64,000 nt of DNA, from the NCBI RefSeq assembly GCF_001314995.1, contig NZ_CP012938.1, positions 4,216,001-4,280,000 of the forward strand. Reading direction: 5' to 3'. This DNA comes from Bacteroides ovatus. GTDB lineage: Bacteria > Bacteroidota > Bacteroidia > Bacteroidales > Bacteroidaceae. Positions 8,929-17,504 of the stretch are shown in pieces. Numbering within the stretch: position 1 is the first letter of the stretch; each line of letters starts with the position of its first letter. The notes under the pieces were generated by a model. That model saw only the letters and a list, made by a program, of their open reading frames with translations. It had not been told where the DNA came from and did not search any database. The position numbers and the translations under genes were made by a program.

Positions 8929-9704
8929 TGGAGACAGAAGAAAAGTATAAGGTAGTCATCGTTGACGATGAACGTACAGCGATTGATGCTTTGCGCCGAG
9001 AGTTGGAGCCCTATCGTGAATTTGAAGTAAAAGGAATCGCAGGGAATGGTGCAAAAGGTAAAAAGATGATTATGGAGTTGCATCCGGACTTATTGTTTCT
9101 TGATGTGGAACTTCCGGATACGTTGGGACTCAATCTATTAAGTGAAATCAGGGAGGATATTTTGTGGGATATGAAGGTTGTGTTTTACACCTCTTATGAC
9201 AAATACTTGCTTCAGGCGTTGCGTGAGTCGGCTTTCGACTTCCTGCTGAAGCCTTTTGAAGCAGAAGACCTGAAAGTAATTATGGACCGTTACCGGAAGG
9301 CTATGACCTCTACTTCGCTTCCTCTTTTGCCTTCTTTTGCTTCTTCTATTAGTGCATTGATGCCCCAGCAAGGCATGTTTATGATTAGTACAGTGACAGG
9401 CTTCAAACTCTTGCGACTGGAAGAAATCGGCTTTTTTGAATATCTGAAAGATAAACGTCAATGGCAGGTGGTCTTGTTTAATCAAACTTGTCTGAATTTG
9501 AAGCGAAATACAAAAGCAGAAGATATTATCAGTTATTCACAAGCTTTTGTACAGATTAGCCAATCTGCTATTGTAAATGTTAATTATCTGGCAATGATTG
9601 ATGGTAAATGCTGTCAACTTTATCCGCCTTTTCACGATAAGAACGATTTGATTATTTCCCGAAGTTATCTAAAAGAACTGCAAGAGCGTTTCTTTGTTTT
9701 GTAA
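8925..9704 (+). CDS. LytTR-family response regulator
   Basis: 259 residues. The receiver domain occupies about residues 8-125: acidic pocket VDDER, phospho-acceptor Asp60 in LFLDVELPD, and a conserved Lys in LLKPFEAED. The C-terminal LytTR DNA-binding domain starts near residue 150 (GFKLLRLEEIGFFEY, FVQISQSAIVNVNYL). It is translationally coupled to the kinase (ATGA overlap; an alternative ATG lies at 8928). The target genes are unknown. The unit ends in a terminator hairpin. Confidence 0.93.
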   Translation: MMETEEKYKVVIVDDERTAIDALRRELEPYREFEVKGIAGNGAKGKKMIMELHPDLLFLDVELPDTLGLNLLSEIREDILWDMKVVFYTSYDKYLLQALRESAFDFLLKPFEAEDLKVIMDRYRKAMTSTSLPLLPSFASSISALMPQQGMFMISTVTGFKLLRLEEIGFFEYLKDKRQWQVVLFNQTCLNLKRNTKAEDIISYSQAFVQISQSAIVNVNYLAMIDGKCCQLYPPFHDKNDLIISRSYLKELQERFFVL

Positions 9705-9724
9705 TGTAGACCTCATATTATGAA

Positions 9725-9762
9725 ATACGCCACTTCTTCAGCAGAAGCGGCGTATCCTTTTG
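9725..9762 (+). terminator. Rho-independent terminator of the two-component operon
   Basis: ATACGCC-a-CTTCT and AGAAG-c-GGCGTAT pair around a TCAGC loop (hairpin 9725-9755), followed by CCTTTTG. It starts 20 bp after the regulator stop codon. Confidence 0.75.
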
Positions 9763-9792
9763 TTAGAATATTAGAATGAGAGAGAGTTTATG

Positions 9793-10188
9793 TTACATAT
9801 TTGTATTATCCATCGTAACGGTCATTTCGGGTACCAGTACGTAGGCTTGTTTTTTAGCGTTCCATTTATAATAATTCGTAGTAACGGTCTTGCCTTCATA
9901 AGTGTAATTGATGCGTAGGTCTTTTTCCCATGCGTCTTTGCTATTGTTCCATTTCAAGGCCTCGCTTTCAATCATACGTTTGTTGTCATCGTACTTGTAG
10001 TTGTACTTCATGTAGTTGGCAAGTGTATTTCCGTCCATTTTGTAAACGGTTTGTCCCACTGTCATGCCATTCTCTTCGATTGGATTATAAATCAATTGAT
10101 TATCGTAGCTACGTGCAGAAGTAGCAAGCGATACAACAAGAAGAGCTGCAGATAAAACGAACATTTTTAAAGATACTTTTGCTTTCAT
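9793..10188 (-). CDS. DUF3836 domain-containing secreted protein
   Basis: A 131-residue small exported protein with a clear signal peptide (LKMFVLSAALLVVSLATSARS). The mature part has repeated Tyr-rich beta hairpins (YNYKYDDNKRM, INYTYEGKTVTTNYYKW), resembling DUF3836, a family found mainly in Bacteroides. Its function is unknown. It lies convergent to the two-component system and has its own promoter element at 10250-10257; it may belong to that system's regulon, which is only suggested by proximity. Confidence 0.8.
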   Translation of the reverse strand: MKAKVSLKMFVLSAALLVVSLATSARSYDNQLIYNPIEENGMTVGQTVYKMDGNTLANYMKYNYKYDDNKRMIESEALKWNNSKDAWEKDLRINYTYEGKTVTTNYYKWNAKKQAYVLVPEMTVTMDNTNM

Positions 10189-10249
10189 GGCTATTTAAGT
10201 TTTTGGGTTATACTTTCATTTGTCTACCAAATACATTGGTTTTATGCTG

Positions 10250-10257
10250 CAAATCTA
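10250..10257 (-). promoter_or_regulatory. -7 promoter element for the DUF3836 gene
   Basis: TAGATTTG on the minus strand matches TAnnTTTG, giving a 5' leader of roughly 55 nt. Confidence 0.5.
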
Positions 10258-10355
10258 CATATTAATTTGGTATTTATGTATTTTTGAAGATAAAAGATTG
10301 TCAAAATGTCAAGAGTGGAGGTGGGTGCTAACTAGCTTTTTGCCAATATTGGTGA

Positions 10356-10389
10356 CAAAAAAATATCCGGCAGTCAATCTGCCGGATAT
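10356..10389 (-). terminator. Strong terminator downstream of polA / structured RNA
   Basis: A perfect 11-bp stem (ATATCCGGCAG at 10363-10373, CTGCCGGATAT at 10379-10389, loop of five), followed on the minus strand by seven Ts. It lies about 190 bp beyond the polA stop, leaving room for a separate RNA between the two. Confidence 0.85.
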
Positions 10390-10560
10390 AGAATGAATCA
10401 CTTCGTCGAAAAAGGAATCTTTTTTCTAGCTTTCTGGATACAGAGTTAAATAATGTTATTACCCAGACTTGCCTCCATTTTGTAAGCGGAGGTCCCTGAT
10501 AAGGTGGAGTCTCCTTGTGTAATTAGTGTCTAAAAGATAGCAATTCCTTATTGAGGTGGC
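10390..10560 (-). ncRNA. Structured RNA candidate between polA and its terminator, possibly 6S-like
   Basis: No coding frame is evident, but on the minus strand the two halves pair in nested order as one long rod: AAGGAA/TTCCTT (10544-10549 with 10412-10417), TCTTTT/AAAAGA, ATTAC/GTAAT, AGAC/GTCT and a terminal CCTCC/GGAGG hairpin, with a large internal bulge, ending in the terminator at 10356-10389. A rod with an internal bulge and a total length near 190 nt is the architecture of 6S RNA, and Bacteroidales encode such an RNA. The identity is inferred from shape only; no clear promoter was found, so it could also be a polA 3' UTR fragment. Confidence 0.45.
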
Positions 10561-10578
10561 CTTTATTCACTTGATGGT

Positions 10579-13428
10579 TTAATGTGCCTCAAGCCAGTTT
10601 TTGCCCCATCCGCAATCTGCTTTCAAGGGGACGTGCATGCGGTATGCTTTCTCCATTTCTTCGATGACGATTTCTTCTACACGCTCTTTTTCATTGACAG
10701 GAACGCTGAAATTTAATTCGTCATGTACTTGCAGGATCATTTTGGCTTGTATTCCTTCGGTCTGGAACCGTTGATAGATACGTGCCATTGCTACTTTTAT
10801 AATATCTGCCGCACTTCCCTGGATAGGGGCGTTGATGGCATTTCGTTCCGCATATCCGCGTACAACGGCATTCCGCGAATTGATGTCCGGTAAGAAGCGC
10901 TTCCGATGGAAGATTGTTTCCACATAGCCTTTTTCCTGGGCCACCTGAATGCTTTTATCCATATATGCTTTCACTCCCGGATAAGTTTCAAAGTAACCGT
11001 CGATTAACTCTTTGGCTTCTTTACGATCTACATTCATTCGTTCGGCAAGACCAAATACGGATATGCCATAGATGATACCGAAATTGGCAGTCTTGGCTTT
11101 ACGGCGCATGTCGGAACCTACGTCTTTCAGGTCGATCTTATAAACTTTGGCAGCAGTGGCCGCATGAATATCGTGATTGCTAAGGAAAGCATCAATCATA
11201 TTCTTATCCTCGCTAAGGTGTGCCATGATGCGCAATTCAATTTGCGAATAGTCGGCAGAGAAGAAGAGGCAGCCTTCATCGGGGATGAAAGCCTTGCGGA
11301 TTTCTTTTCCATTCTCGTCGCGGATAGGGATATTTTGTAAGTTCGGATTGCTTGAACTAAGGCGTCCCGTAGCGGTTACAGTCTGGTTGAAAGAGGTGTG
11401 CACCCTTCCTGTACGTGGATTGATAAGCTGAGGGAGTGCGTCGATATACGTGCCCAATAGCTTTTTCAGTCCGCGATGTTCCAGAATCTTTTCTACTACC
11501 GGATGTTTGTGCCGGAGGCTTTCGAGCACTTCTTCTGAGGTGACGTACTGGCCGGTCTTAGTCTTTTTTGCCTTCTCTACGATTTTCAGTTTGTCAAACA
11601 GTACCTCACCGACTTGTTTGGGCGAAGCGATATTGAAAGTCTCACCGGCCAATTCGTAAATCTCTTTTTCGATTTGCTCCATCTGGGCGGTGAAATGGGC
11701 GGACGACTGCTTCAATGCTTCCGTATCCAGCAATACCCCGTTCCGTTCTATATTAACCAATACGGGAACTAGCGGCATTTCTATATCATAGAACAAACGT
11801 TCTGCGTCATTTTCTTTCAGTTCTTTCTCCAATACATTTTTCAGTTTCAGAGTTACGTCTGCATCTTCGCAGGCATATAGATATACATCTTTCGGGTCGA
11901 GATCGCGCATGTTCTTCTGATTCTTTCCTTTGGGACCTATCAGTTCGTCAATGTGGATAGTCTGATAGTGCAGGTAAATTTCCGCAAGATAATCCATGCC
12001 ATGACGAAGTTCCGGTTGAAGAACATAATGAGCGATCATCGTATCGAAAAGTGGACCTTTTACTGTTGCGCCATAATTTTGAAGAACAATCATGTCGTAC
12101 TTGATATTTTGTCCGACTTTTAACGAATTCTCATTTTCGAAGACCGGACGGAACTCATTTACGATTTTTAACGCTTTGTCTTGGTCCGATGGTACGGGAA
12201 CATAAAAAGCTTCATTCTCTGCAATCGAAAAGCTCATTCCGACTAATTCGGCATCCATTGGTTCGGTTCCGGTGGTTTCCGTATCTAACGAGAGAATTTT
12301 CGATGTAAGTAACTTTTGAATAATTTTCCGCCTTTTCTCTTCTGTATCAATGAGTTGATAGTTGTAAGTGAGCGATTCTAACGTCTCTAGGTTCGATTTT
12401 TTTGCTTCACCCGGTTCATCGGGCGTGAAATTCGCAAATAAATCGCCTTGCATTCCGCCTCCTTCTTCGGGAAAAAGTGGAAGAGGAGAGGGGGCACTTT
12501 TTCCAGTAGCAACTTTGCTTCCGGTGGCAGAGGTTATTCCGTTTCCGGAAATATCTTTTTTGAGCACCCGGTCGATGAGTGTTCTAAATTCCAATTCCTC
12601 GAAAATGCTGCGGAGTGAATTCTCGTCTGCTTCTTCGCGGACAAGAGCATCCATCTCAAGTTGGATAGGGACATCGATTTTAATGGTGGCGAGAAATTTC
12701 GAGAACGTAATCATTTCCCGATTGGTTTCCACTTTTGTTTTCAATGCTCCTTTCAGTTGGTCGGTATGTTCCAATAGGTTCTCGATGCTTCCGAATTCGG
12801 AGACCAGTTTTTGAGCAGTCTTTTCTCCTACTCCCGGACATCCGGGAATGTTATCTGAAGAGTCGCCCATCAGTCCGAGCATATCGATCACCTGTGTTGG
12901 AGACTGAATGTCAAACTTGGCTTTCACTTCCTCCACTCCCATCACTTCGAAACCTCCTGTGTGTTTGGGGCGATACATAAATACTTTGTCACTTACCAGC
13001 TGCCCGTAATCTTTGTCGGGAGTCATCATATAGGTAGTGATACCCTGGCGACCGGCTTCGGTAGCGAGCGTACCTATCACATCATCGGCTTCGTAGCCTG
13101 CCACTTCCAGAATGGGGATGCGGTAGGCGCGTATAATATCCTTTATAATAGGTACGGAAAGACGAATTGCTTCTGGAGTTTCTTCGCGTTGTGCTTTATA
13201 TTGTTCAAAAGCCTCGTGGCGGAAGGTGGGACCTGCGGGGTCGAAGGCTACTCCTATATGAGTGGGATTCTCTTTTTTCAATACTTCTTCGAGGGTGTTC
13301 ACAAAACCCAGTATGGCTGAAGTGTTGAATCCTTTGGAATTGATTCTTGGGTTCTTAATAAAGGCGTAATACGCCCGATATATCAATGCATAAGCGTCTA
13401 AAAGAAATAATTTATTACCTGAATCCAT
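10579..13428 (-). CDS. polA: DNA polymerase I
   Basis: A 949-residue repair and Okazaki-processing polymerase, counted from MDSGNKLFLLDAYALIYRAY. The 5'-3' exonuclease domain occupies about residues 1-290. The 3'-5' exonuclease looks active: SLDTETTG (Exo I), QNIKYDM (Exo II) and YACEDADV (Exo III) retain their acidic residues. Polymerase motifs A (SADYSQIELR), B (RRKAKTANFGIIYG) and C (LQVHDELNF) are complete. A Gly/Ser/Pro-rich spacer of about 60 residues separates the first two domains. An upstream in-frame ATG at 13461 is less likely because it lies in the divergent promoter region. Confidence 0.97.
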   Translation of the reverse strand: MDSGNKLFLLDAYALIYRAYYAFIKNPRINSKGFNTSAILGFVNTLEEVLKKENPTHIGVAFDPAGPTFRHEAFEQYKAQREETPEAIRLSVPIIKDIIRAYRIPILEVAGYEADDVIGTLATEAGRQGITTYMMTPDKDYGQLVSDKVFMYRPKHTGGFEVMGVEEVKAKFDIQSPTQVIDMLGLMGDSSDNIPGCPGVGEKTAQKLVSEFGSIENLLEHTDQLKGALKTKVETNREMITFSKFLATIKIDVPIQLEMDALVREEADENSLRSIFEELEFRTLIDRVLKKDISGNGITSATGSKVATGKSAPSPLPLFPEEGGGMQGDLFANFTPDEPGEAKKSNLETLESLTYNYQLIDTEEKRRKIIQKLLTSKILSLDTETTGTEPMDAELVGMSFSIAENEAFYVPVPSDQDKALKIVNEFRPVFENENSLKVGQNIKYDMIVLQNYGATVKGPLFDTMIAHYVLQPELRHGMDYLAEIYLHYQTIHIDELIGPKGKNQKNMRDLDPKDVYLYACEDADVTLKLKNVLEKELKENDAERLFYDIEMPLVPVLVNIERNGVLLDTEALKQSSAHFTAQMEQIEKEIYELAGETFNIASPKQVGEVLFDKLKIVEKAKKTKTGQYVTSEEVLESLRHKHPVVEKILEHRGLKKLLGTYIDALPQLINPRTGRVHTSFNQTVTATGRLSSSNPNLQNIPIRDENGKEIRKAFIPDEGCLFFSADYSQIELRIMAHLSEDKNMIDAFLSNHDIHAATAAKVYKIDLKDVGSDMRRKAKTANFGIIYGISVFGLAERMNVDRKEAKELIDGYFETYPGVKAYMDKSIQVAQEKGYVETIFHRKRFLPDINSRNAVVRGYAERNAINAPIQGSAADIIKVAMARIYQRFQTEGIQAKMILQVHDELNFSVPVNEKERVEEIVIEEMEKAYRMHVPLKADCGWGKNWLEAH

Positions 13429-13489
13429 AGATTTAATTAATTTTTCATGGTAAAAGTACAAAAAAATACGGTATTAAGCGTTTTATTAT

Positions 13490-13497
13490 TACTTTTG
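13490..13497 (+). promoter_or_regulatory. -7 promoter element for the polyprenyl synthase
   Basis: TACTTTTG matches TAnnTTTG 20 bp upstream of the start codon, in the 88-bp gap divergent from polA. Confidence 0.6.
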
Positions 13498-13516
13498 TGC
13501 TCAAATTGTGTAATAA

Positions 13517-14491
13517 ATGGACAGTATCTCACTTATCAGAACTCCGATTGAAGCGGAACTGGGCGACTTCAAAGAACTTTTTGATAGTTCTCTCTCCAGT
13601 TCAAATGCATTGCTCGATAGCGTCGTATCTCACATACGGCAGAGGAATGGTAAGATGATGCGGCCTATTCTTGTTTTACTCGTGGCACGTCTTTATGGAG
13701 CTATATGTCCTTCCACTCTTCATGCGGCTGTTTCACTGGAACTCCTTCATACGGCCAGCCTGGTACATGATGACGTAGTGGATGAAAGTTCCGAACGTCG
13801 TGGACAGCTCTCGGTAAATGCTATCTTTAATAATAAAGTAGCGGTGCTGACGGGTGACTATTTATTGGCAACCAGCCTCGTACACGCCGAACTGACAAAC
13901 AGTCATCGTATTATTCAGCTGGTGTCCACTCTTGGACAGGATCTTGCTGACGGTGAGTTGCTTCAGCTTTCAAATGTAAGTAATCACAGTTTTTCCGAGG
14001 AAGTCTATTTTGATGTAATCCGCAAGAAAACTGCTGCTCTTTTTGCTGCCTGCACAAAGGCTGCCGCTTTCTCGGTAGGTGTGGGTGAGGGGGAAGCTGA
14101 ACTTGCCCGTTTGCTGGGCGAATATATTGGGATCTGTTTCCAGATAAAGGATGATATTTTCGATTACTTTGATAATAAGGAGATTGGTAAACCTACGGGT
14201 AATGATATGCTTGAAGGTAAACTGACATTACCTGCTTTGTATGTGCTGAATACGACGAAAAACGAGGAAGCGCAAGAAATTGCAATCAAAGTAAAGGAGG
14301 GTACGGCTACTCTTGATGAAATAGCTCATTTGATTTCGTTTATTAAAGAAAACGGAGGTATTGAATATGCGGTTCAGACTATGAATGTCTATAAGCAAAA
14401 AGCTTTTAATCTATTGGCTTCTTTGCCGGATTCTGATATCTGTGCAGCTCTCCGGGCTTATCTGGATTACGTAGTAGACCGCGAAAAATAG
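13517..14491 (+). CDS. Trans-polyprenyl diphosphate synthase (octaprenyl/IspB type)
   Basis: Condenses isopentenyl diphosphate units onto an allylic diphosphate to build the side chain of menaquinone. The 324-residue protein has both Asp-rich motifs: LVHDDVVDE (Asp85, 86, 89) and QIKDDIFDYFD (Asp212, 213, 216), plus RRG after the first and GDYLLA. Small residues before the first motif suggest a long product, but chain length cannot be read reliably. Its TAG stop abuts, with no bases between, the stop of the convergent DUF1266 gene. Confidence 0.92.
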   Translation: MDSISLIRTPIEAELGDFKELFDSSLSSSNALLDSVVSHIRQRNGKMMRPILVLLVARLYGAICPSTLHAAVSLELLHTASLVHDDVVDESSERRGQLSVNAIFNNKVAVLTGDYLLATSLVHAELTNSHRIIQLVSTLGQDLADGELLQLSNVSNHSFSEEVYFDVIRKKTAALFAACTKAAAFSVGVGEGEAELARLLGEYIGICFQIKDDIFDYFDNKEIGKPTGNDMLEGKLTLPALYVLNTTKNEEAQEIAIKVKEGTATLDEIAHLISFIKENGGIEYAVQTMNVYKQKAFNLLASLPDSDICAALRAYLDYVVDREK

Positions 14492-15172
14492 TTACTTCCG
14501 GTATTTTGCCAGAAGTGAATAGCACAATAATAACCGGTCCCAATCTTCTATCTTTTCCGATTTCATCGCTTTTCCTAAAAGGAAACTCTTGTCTATTTCT
14601 TCCGCTGTATGAAGATCTAAAGAGCATAATTTGGCGGCTTGCTCTATGTAGTCCCAGGCTTTCTCTTTGGTGATGTGACCACATGCTTGGGAGGCGCGCG
14701 CCAGGCTCACAAGCAGTCCCATATCCCATCCGATAATGCCTTTTTCCAAGTCATTTATCCATATAATAGGGTCCCTTCTTTCCTCTGTATATTTCACAAA
14801 TTTGTATAGATTCTTTCCTTGACGGATAAAGCGTTCCACTCCGAAAAAACGCTTTTGAATGATGTTTTCGAACTCGTTGATGTTCTCTGTAGAGAGTAAA
14901 TAGGGGAGCATAATCTGGTAGGAGACTCTGTCGCCTTCGTTGATAAGGAACTGGAATAGTCCGGTGGCGGACTCATTATCGGTGCAGTGAAACTCCTCTG
15001 TTAACAGTTTGGATAGCTTTTGCGGATGGATTCCGGTCTCTATGGAGTTGAGATAGAAGCCTTGCAGTCCGGCTTCCATATAACCGATGCGTAGCCCCTT
15101 CTTTTTCTCTGCTCCGAGGATGAGGTTCAGAGGGTTGTGATTGAATCTTAAGGTTCTTGTATATGCGTCCAT
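14492..15172 (-). CDS. DUF1266 domain-containing protein
   Basis: A 226-residue cytosolic protein without a signal or membrane segment. The C-terminal half has the DUF1266 pattern: WINDLEKGIIGWDMGLLVSLAR, then AxxxGHITKEKAW, then a conserved FLLGKAM, in which a Trp/Gly-rich core lies among helices. The family has no established biochemical role. A -7-like element (TACTTTTG) lies at 15291-15298 and another (TATCTTTG) at 15436-15443, upstream on the same strand. Tail-to-tail abutment with the polyprenyl synthase leaves no room for a terminator between them. Confidence 0.65.
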   Translation of the reverse strand: MDAYTRTLRFNHNPLNLILGAEKKKGLRIGYMEAGLQGFYLNSIETGIHPQKLSKLLTEEFHCTDNESATGLFQFLINEGDRVSYQIMLPYLLSTENINEFENIIQKRFFGVERFIRQGKNLYKFVKYTEERRDPIIWINDLEKGIIGWDMGLLVSLARASQACGHITKEKAWDYIEQAAKLCSLDLHTAEEIDKSFLLGKAMKSEKIEDWDRLLLCYSLLAKYRK

Positions 15173-15496
15173 CCTAATACCTCCAAAGGTTCATGAAAAG
15201 CGTGAGAACTGTTGCCATGTATTTTCCTGAGGCTTCGGCAAGCCGTTATGAGTATACAAGCAACAGTCCCACGCTCCATTCGATATATAACAAAAGTATA
15301 TACATGAAGGTGCGTGAGACCCGTTTGCTTATTACCATTCATAACTTTGAATTTTGCCGAATTCCAGGAATTGGTAATAAATGAAACGTTCTCTAATATA
15401 ACTAATTAGCTATATTTTCATCGCTAAACCTTTTACAAAGATAAGTATTTTTCTGAATTCTCCTGTAACTATCTTTAGATTTTCTTAAATAAAAAA
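15173..15496. other. Intergenic region with candidate upstream promoters
   Basis: No convincing gene. The only content recognised is two minus-strand TAnnTTTG elements, TACTTTTG at 15291-15298 and TATCTTTG at 15436-15443, either of which could start the DUF1266 transcript. Short open frames here show no family resemblance. Confidence 0.5.
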
Positions 15497-15534
15497 TACC
15501 GCGTCGGTTCCCGGAGTACGGGAATCGCGCGGTA
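15497..15534 (-). terminator. Terminator of the dtd-mazG-deoC run
   Basis: Outer stem TACCGCG/CGCGGTA and inner stem TTCCCG/CGGGAA form a long GC-rich hairpin; on the minus strand it runs straight into a T-rich tract. It lies 32 bp beyond the deoC stop. Confidence 0.85.
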
Positions 15535-15566
15535 AGGCGTATTTGATTGCTAATGTAGCCTTTAGC

Positions 15567-16469
15567 TTAGAAGAACTTGATTTCTTCCCCTTTGATGTCA
15601 GAAAGAAGGAGGTTGGCTAAGCGGCTGGTTCCCAGGCGGAACAGTTGATTATCCAGCCATTCTTCACCCAATAGCTCTTTTACAATTGTGTAGTAAATAA
15701 TCGCATCATTAACGGTATTGATGCCACCTGCCGGTTTGAATCCAATCTTGATTCCGGTCTTCTGGTGGTATTCTTTGATGGCTTCACACATCACGTAAGC
15801 GGCTTCCGGAGTAGCGGCAGGCTGTTGCTTACCAGTGGAAGTCTTGATGAAATCTGCGCCCGAATACATGGATAGGATAGAGGCTTTCTTGATGTTGGAA
15901 GCGCTCTTTAGTGCACCAGTTTCGAGGATCACTTTGAGGTGGCGTTCCTTGCAAACTTCCTTTAATTCCTGTATTTCTTCACACATTCCTTCGTAGTCTC
16001 CGCTTAGGAATTTGCCGATGGAAATGACAATATCTATTTCATCTGCACCTTCTGCGATTGCTAATGCTGTTTCTGCCACTTTTACTTCAATGAATGTCTG
16101 TGAAGAGGGAAAACCTCCTGATACACAGGCTATATTGACTCCGTCTACCTCCAGCGTATTCTTAACGATGGCTGCAAAATTGGGGTATACACAGATTGCT
16201 GCAACATTTTTAAGATCAGGATATTCGTCGTCAAACTGATTGACTTTTTCGGTAAAGTGCATCACACTTTTGTCACTGTCTGTACTATTCAAAGTAGTTA
16301 GATCAATACAGTTGAACAGGAACTTCTTAACGTCTTCCGTGTTGTTTTCCGGCACTTTTTTCTCAATCAATTCAGCTACGCGAGCTTGAATATCTGCATC
16401 GCTCAGATTGGTATTATACTTTGCCAATGCGGCATTGTACTTGTTGGGCTGTGAGTTATTCTCTTCCAT
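15567..16469 (-). CDS. deoC: Deoxyribose-phosphate aldolase
   Basis: Cleaves 2-deoxyribose-5-phosphate to glyceraldehyde-3-phosphate and acetaldehyde in deoxynucleoside catabolism. It is a 300-residue class I aldolase. The Schiff-base Lys is in GADFIKTSTGK, with the second Lys in KIGFKPAGGI and VILETGALKS between them. It has about 40 more N-terminal residues than the short bacterial enzymes, as in the eukaryote-like/long DeoC form. The start overlaps the end of the upstream MazG-like gene by 14 bp, implying translational coupling. Confidence 0.95.
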   Translation of the reverse strand: MEENNSQPNKYNAALAKYNTNLSDADIQARVAELIEKKVPENNTEDVKKFLFNCIDLTTLNSTDSDKSVMHFTEKVNQFDDEYPDLKNVAAICVYPNFAAIVKNTLEVDGVNIACVSGGFPSSQTFIEVKVAETALAIAEGADEIDIVISIGKFLSGDYEGMCEEIQELKEVCKERHLKVILETGALKSASNIKKASILSMYSGADFIKTSTGKQQPAATPEAAYVMCEAIKEYHQKTGIKIGFKPAGGINTVNDAIIYYTIVKELLGEEWLDNQLFRLGTSRLANLLLSDIKGEEIKFF

Positions 16470-16794
16470 GATCTTTCAGTTTTGGGTTGTTGATATGTCT
16501 TTTATTATCTCGTTTCGTTTTCTTATCCATGCTTTTCTGGAAAGCAGTGGTTATGTCTACACCTGTCTGGTTGGCAATGCAGAGAAGCACCCATAAAACG
16601 TCTGCTATCTCTTCATCTATATTATCTTTCTCTCCCTCTTTAAAGGATTGATCTCCATATTTGCGGGCCATGACACGCGCCAGTTCTCCTACCTCTTCCG
16701 TGAGAACTGCCATATTGGTCAACTCGCTGAAGTAGCGGACACCGTATGTTTTCACCCATTGGTCCACTTGTTTCTGTGCTTCTTCCAGAGTCAT
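16456..16794 (-). CDS. MazG-like nucleotide pyrophosphohydrolase
   Basis: 112 residues, all-alpha NTP-PPase fold. The EEVGELARVMARK segment and the downstream DNIDEEIADVLWVLLCIAN segment supply the metal-binding E-x-x-E and E-x-x-D residues of the MazG superfamily. It likely hydrolyses non-canonical (d)NTPs to monophosphates; the substrate is unknown. It sits between dtd and deoC in a compact minus-strand run, consistent with nucleotide housekeeping. Confidence 0.88.
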   Translation of the reverse strand: MTLEEAQKQVDQWVKTYGVRYFSELTNMAVLTEEVGELARVMARKYGDQSFKEGEKDNIDEEIADVLWVLLCIANQTGVDITTAFQKSMDKKTKRDNKRHINNPKLKDHGRE

Positions 16795-16813
16795 AATTGT
16801 TGATGGTTAGTTA

Positions 16814-17266
16814 TTATTCTTTGTTTTTTGTATCCATGCATATAGTAACGGGACCGTCGTTTAAAAGTTCAACTTTCATGTCCGCTCCAAAGATGCCTGT
16901 ACCTATTTCTTTTCCCAATGCACCGCTTAAATCTTTGCAGAATTGTTCGTAGAGTGGGATAGAGACATCCGGCTTGGCAGCTTTGATATAGGAGGGGCGA
17001 TTTCCTTTCTTGGTAGAAGCGTGTAACGTGAACTGGCTGATAACCAGAATCTCACCTCCATCTTCTAAGATAGATTTGTTCATTACACCATTCTCATCAT
17101 CAAAGATACGTAGATTTACAATCTTCTTGCAGAGCCAGTCGATATCTTCCTGCCCGTCTGCTTCTTCAATACCGACTAATATCAGCATCCCTTTCCTAAT
17201 GGACGACTTACAGTGTCCTTCAATGGTTACTGACGCATGGCTTACCCGTTGTATGACTATTCTCAT
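16814..17266 (-). CDS. dtd: D-aminoacyl-tRNA deacylase
   Basis: Hydrolyses D-aminoacyl (and glycyl-tRNA(Ala)) ester bonds to keep D-residues out of protein. At 150 residues it is the normal size, starting MRIVIQRVSHASVTI. The catalytic SQFTLHAST motif (residues near 77-85) and the C-terminal NDGPVTICMDT motif with the cross-subunit Gly-Pro pair are both present. It is the first gene of the dtd-mazG-deoC run, with a -7 element about 35 bp upstream. Confidence 0.95.
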   Translation of the reverse strand: MRIVIQRVSHASVTIEGHCKSSIRKGMLILVGIEEADGQEDIDWLCKKIVNLRIFDDENGVMNKSILEDGGEILVISQFTLHASTKKGNRPSYIKAAKPDVSIPLYEQFCKDLSGALGKEIGTGIFGADMKVELLNDGPVTICMDTKNKE

Positions 17267-17298
17267 TATTATTTATTCTATTTCATGATTAGGAAAGG

Positions 17299-17306
17299 CA
17301 AATTTA
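17299..17306 (-). promoter_or_regulatory. -7 promoter element for dtd-mazG-deoC
   Basis: TAAATTTG on the minus strand matches TAnnTTTG and gives a 5' leader of about 25 nt for dtd. Confidence 0.55.
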
Positions 17307-17454
17307 CAAAATTCAGAAGAGAAAACGGTGTGTTGGTGGGAAAATATTGTGAATTCGCTCCGTAGTCAATAGGACCATTCGTTATTGTTTGTTGTCAATT
17401 CGCTATCTTGATAGTGATAATCAACTTATTGATTGTTATGGTTTGAAATTTAGA

Positions 17455-17486
17455 GCGGCACTGCTCGAACTTTCGAACAGTGCCGC
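17455..17486 (-). terminator. Hairpin downstream of uvrC
   Basis: GCGGCACTG/CAGTGCCGC closed over TCGAA/TTCGA forms a 14-bp stem with one mismatch, 19 bp beyond the uvrC stop. The following minus-strand sequence is only moderately T-rich, so the terminator call is probable rather than certain. Confidence 0.6.
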
Positions 17487-17504
17487 CTTGGCTGACGTAT
17501 TTCC

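Noticed and set aside
9930..10124. Small Cys-rich plus-strand frame opposite the DUF3836 gene
   Set aside because: Complementary shadow of a signal-peptide-bearing gene; no ribosome site.
15193..15384. 63-codon plus-strand frame upstream of the DUF1266 gene
   Set aside because: Overlaps an equally long minus-strand frame and promoter elements; no ribosome site, family resemblance or signal peptide.
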